A stretch of DNA of 6,688 bases, taken from the NCBI GenBank assembly GCA_002434915.1, contig DJLG01000128.1, positions 1 to 6,688 on the forward strand. The letters run 5' to 3'. Positions 6,672 through 6,688 of this stretch are shown here, in pieces. Numbering within the stretch: the first letter of the stretch is position 1; every line of letters begins with the position of its first letter. This DNA comes from Proteobacteria bacterium UBA6522. Its GTDB lineage: Bacteria; Pseudomonadota; Gammaproteobacteria; Steroidobacterales; Rariloculaceae. Made by a program: the position numbers and the translations under genes. The notes below the pieces were generated by a model. The model searched no databases, was not told where the DNA came from, and saw nothing but the letters and a program-made list of their open reading frames with translations.

Positions 6672-6688
6672 TCGCCATCCTCAAGCAG
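6668..6688 (-). CDS. Possible last six codons of an upstream gene
   Basis: Reading left from the edge, one frame gives LLEDGE followed by TGA, and this TGA overlaps the ruvC GTG as GTGA. Such overlaps are common in this block (ATGA occurs at ruvC/ruvA and ybgC/tolQ), so an upstream gene on the same strand may end here. Six residues are too few to identify it. The gene often found before ruvC in relatives is yebC, but this tail does not clearly match what I recall of YebC. The frame may also be chance. Confidence 0.3.
   Translation of the reverse strand: MLEDGE
6678..6682 (-). promoter_or_regulatory. Ribosome-binding site supporting the GTG start of ruvC
   Basis: GAGGA lies 6 bases before the GTG at 6671, at good spacing. 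It makes this non-ATG start credible. Confidence 0.7.

Noticed and set aside
1..6688. A new defence, mobile or otherwise undescribed system
   Set aside because: Every complete gene is a recognised housekeeping family in a known order. I see no integrase, transposase, phage gene, tRNA, CRISPR array or compositionally foreign insert.

Overview
This window is one tightly packed block of housekeeping genes, all read from the minus strand (right to left): ruvC, ruvA, ruvB, ybgC, tolQ, tolR, tolA, tolB, pal. It ends in what looks like the first codons of cpoB (ybgF), cut off by the left edge. The same gene order is known from Pseudomonas and related Gammaproteobacteria. That order, plus a lipoprotein Pal and a full envelope Tol machine, points to a Gram-negative gammaproteobacterium with moderate GC content. 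I cannot name a genus.

Right part (about 4527-6688): the Holliday-junction machinery. RuvC is the resolvase, RuvA the junction-binding tetramer and RuvB the AAA+ branch-migration motor. All three keep their key residues. ruvC and ruvA overlap by ATGA, and ruvA and ruvB are 4 bases apart. Six codons at the extreme right edge may be the tail of an upstream gene whose TGA overlaps the ruvC GTG start.

Middle and left part (about 117-4510): the Tol-Pal envelope system, led by the YbgC hotdog thioesterase. TolQ and TolR form the inner-membrane proton-driven motor. TolA spans the periplasm, and TolB is the periplasmic beta-propeller. Pal is the outer-membrane lipoprotein that grips peptidoglycan. 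Together they support outer-membrane constriction and integrity during division. CpoB normally links this system to peptidoglycan synthesis, so the leftmost partial gene fits.

Gaps between genes run from overlapping to 66 bases, so the set is probably one transcript or a few overlapping ones. The start of that transcript lies outside the window. No stretch over 300 bases lacks a gene. I see no RNA gene, mobile element, CRISPR array or convincing terminator. Several starts were corrected from ribosome-binding sites or family comparison (ruvB, ybgC, tolA). I found no previously undescribed system. The least ordinary items are an imperfect 29-residue tandem repeat in the TolA stalk and the truncated cpoB-like start.
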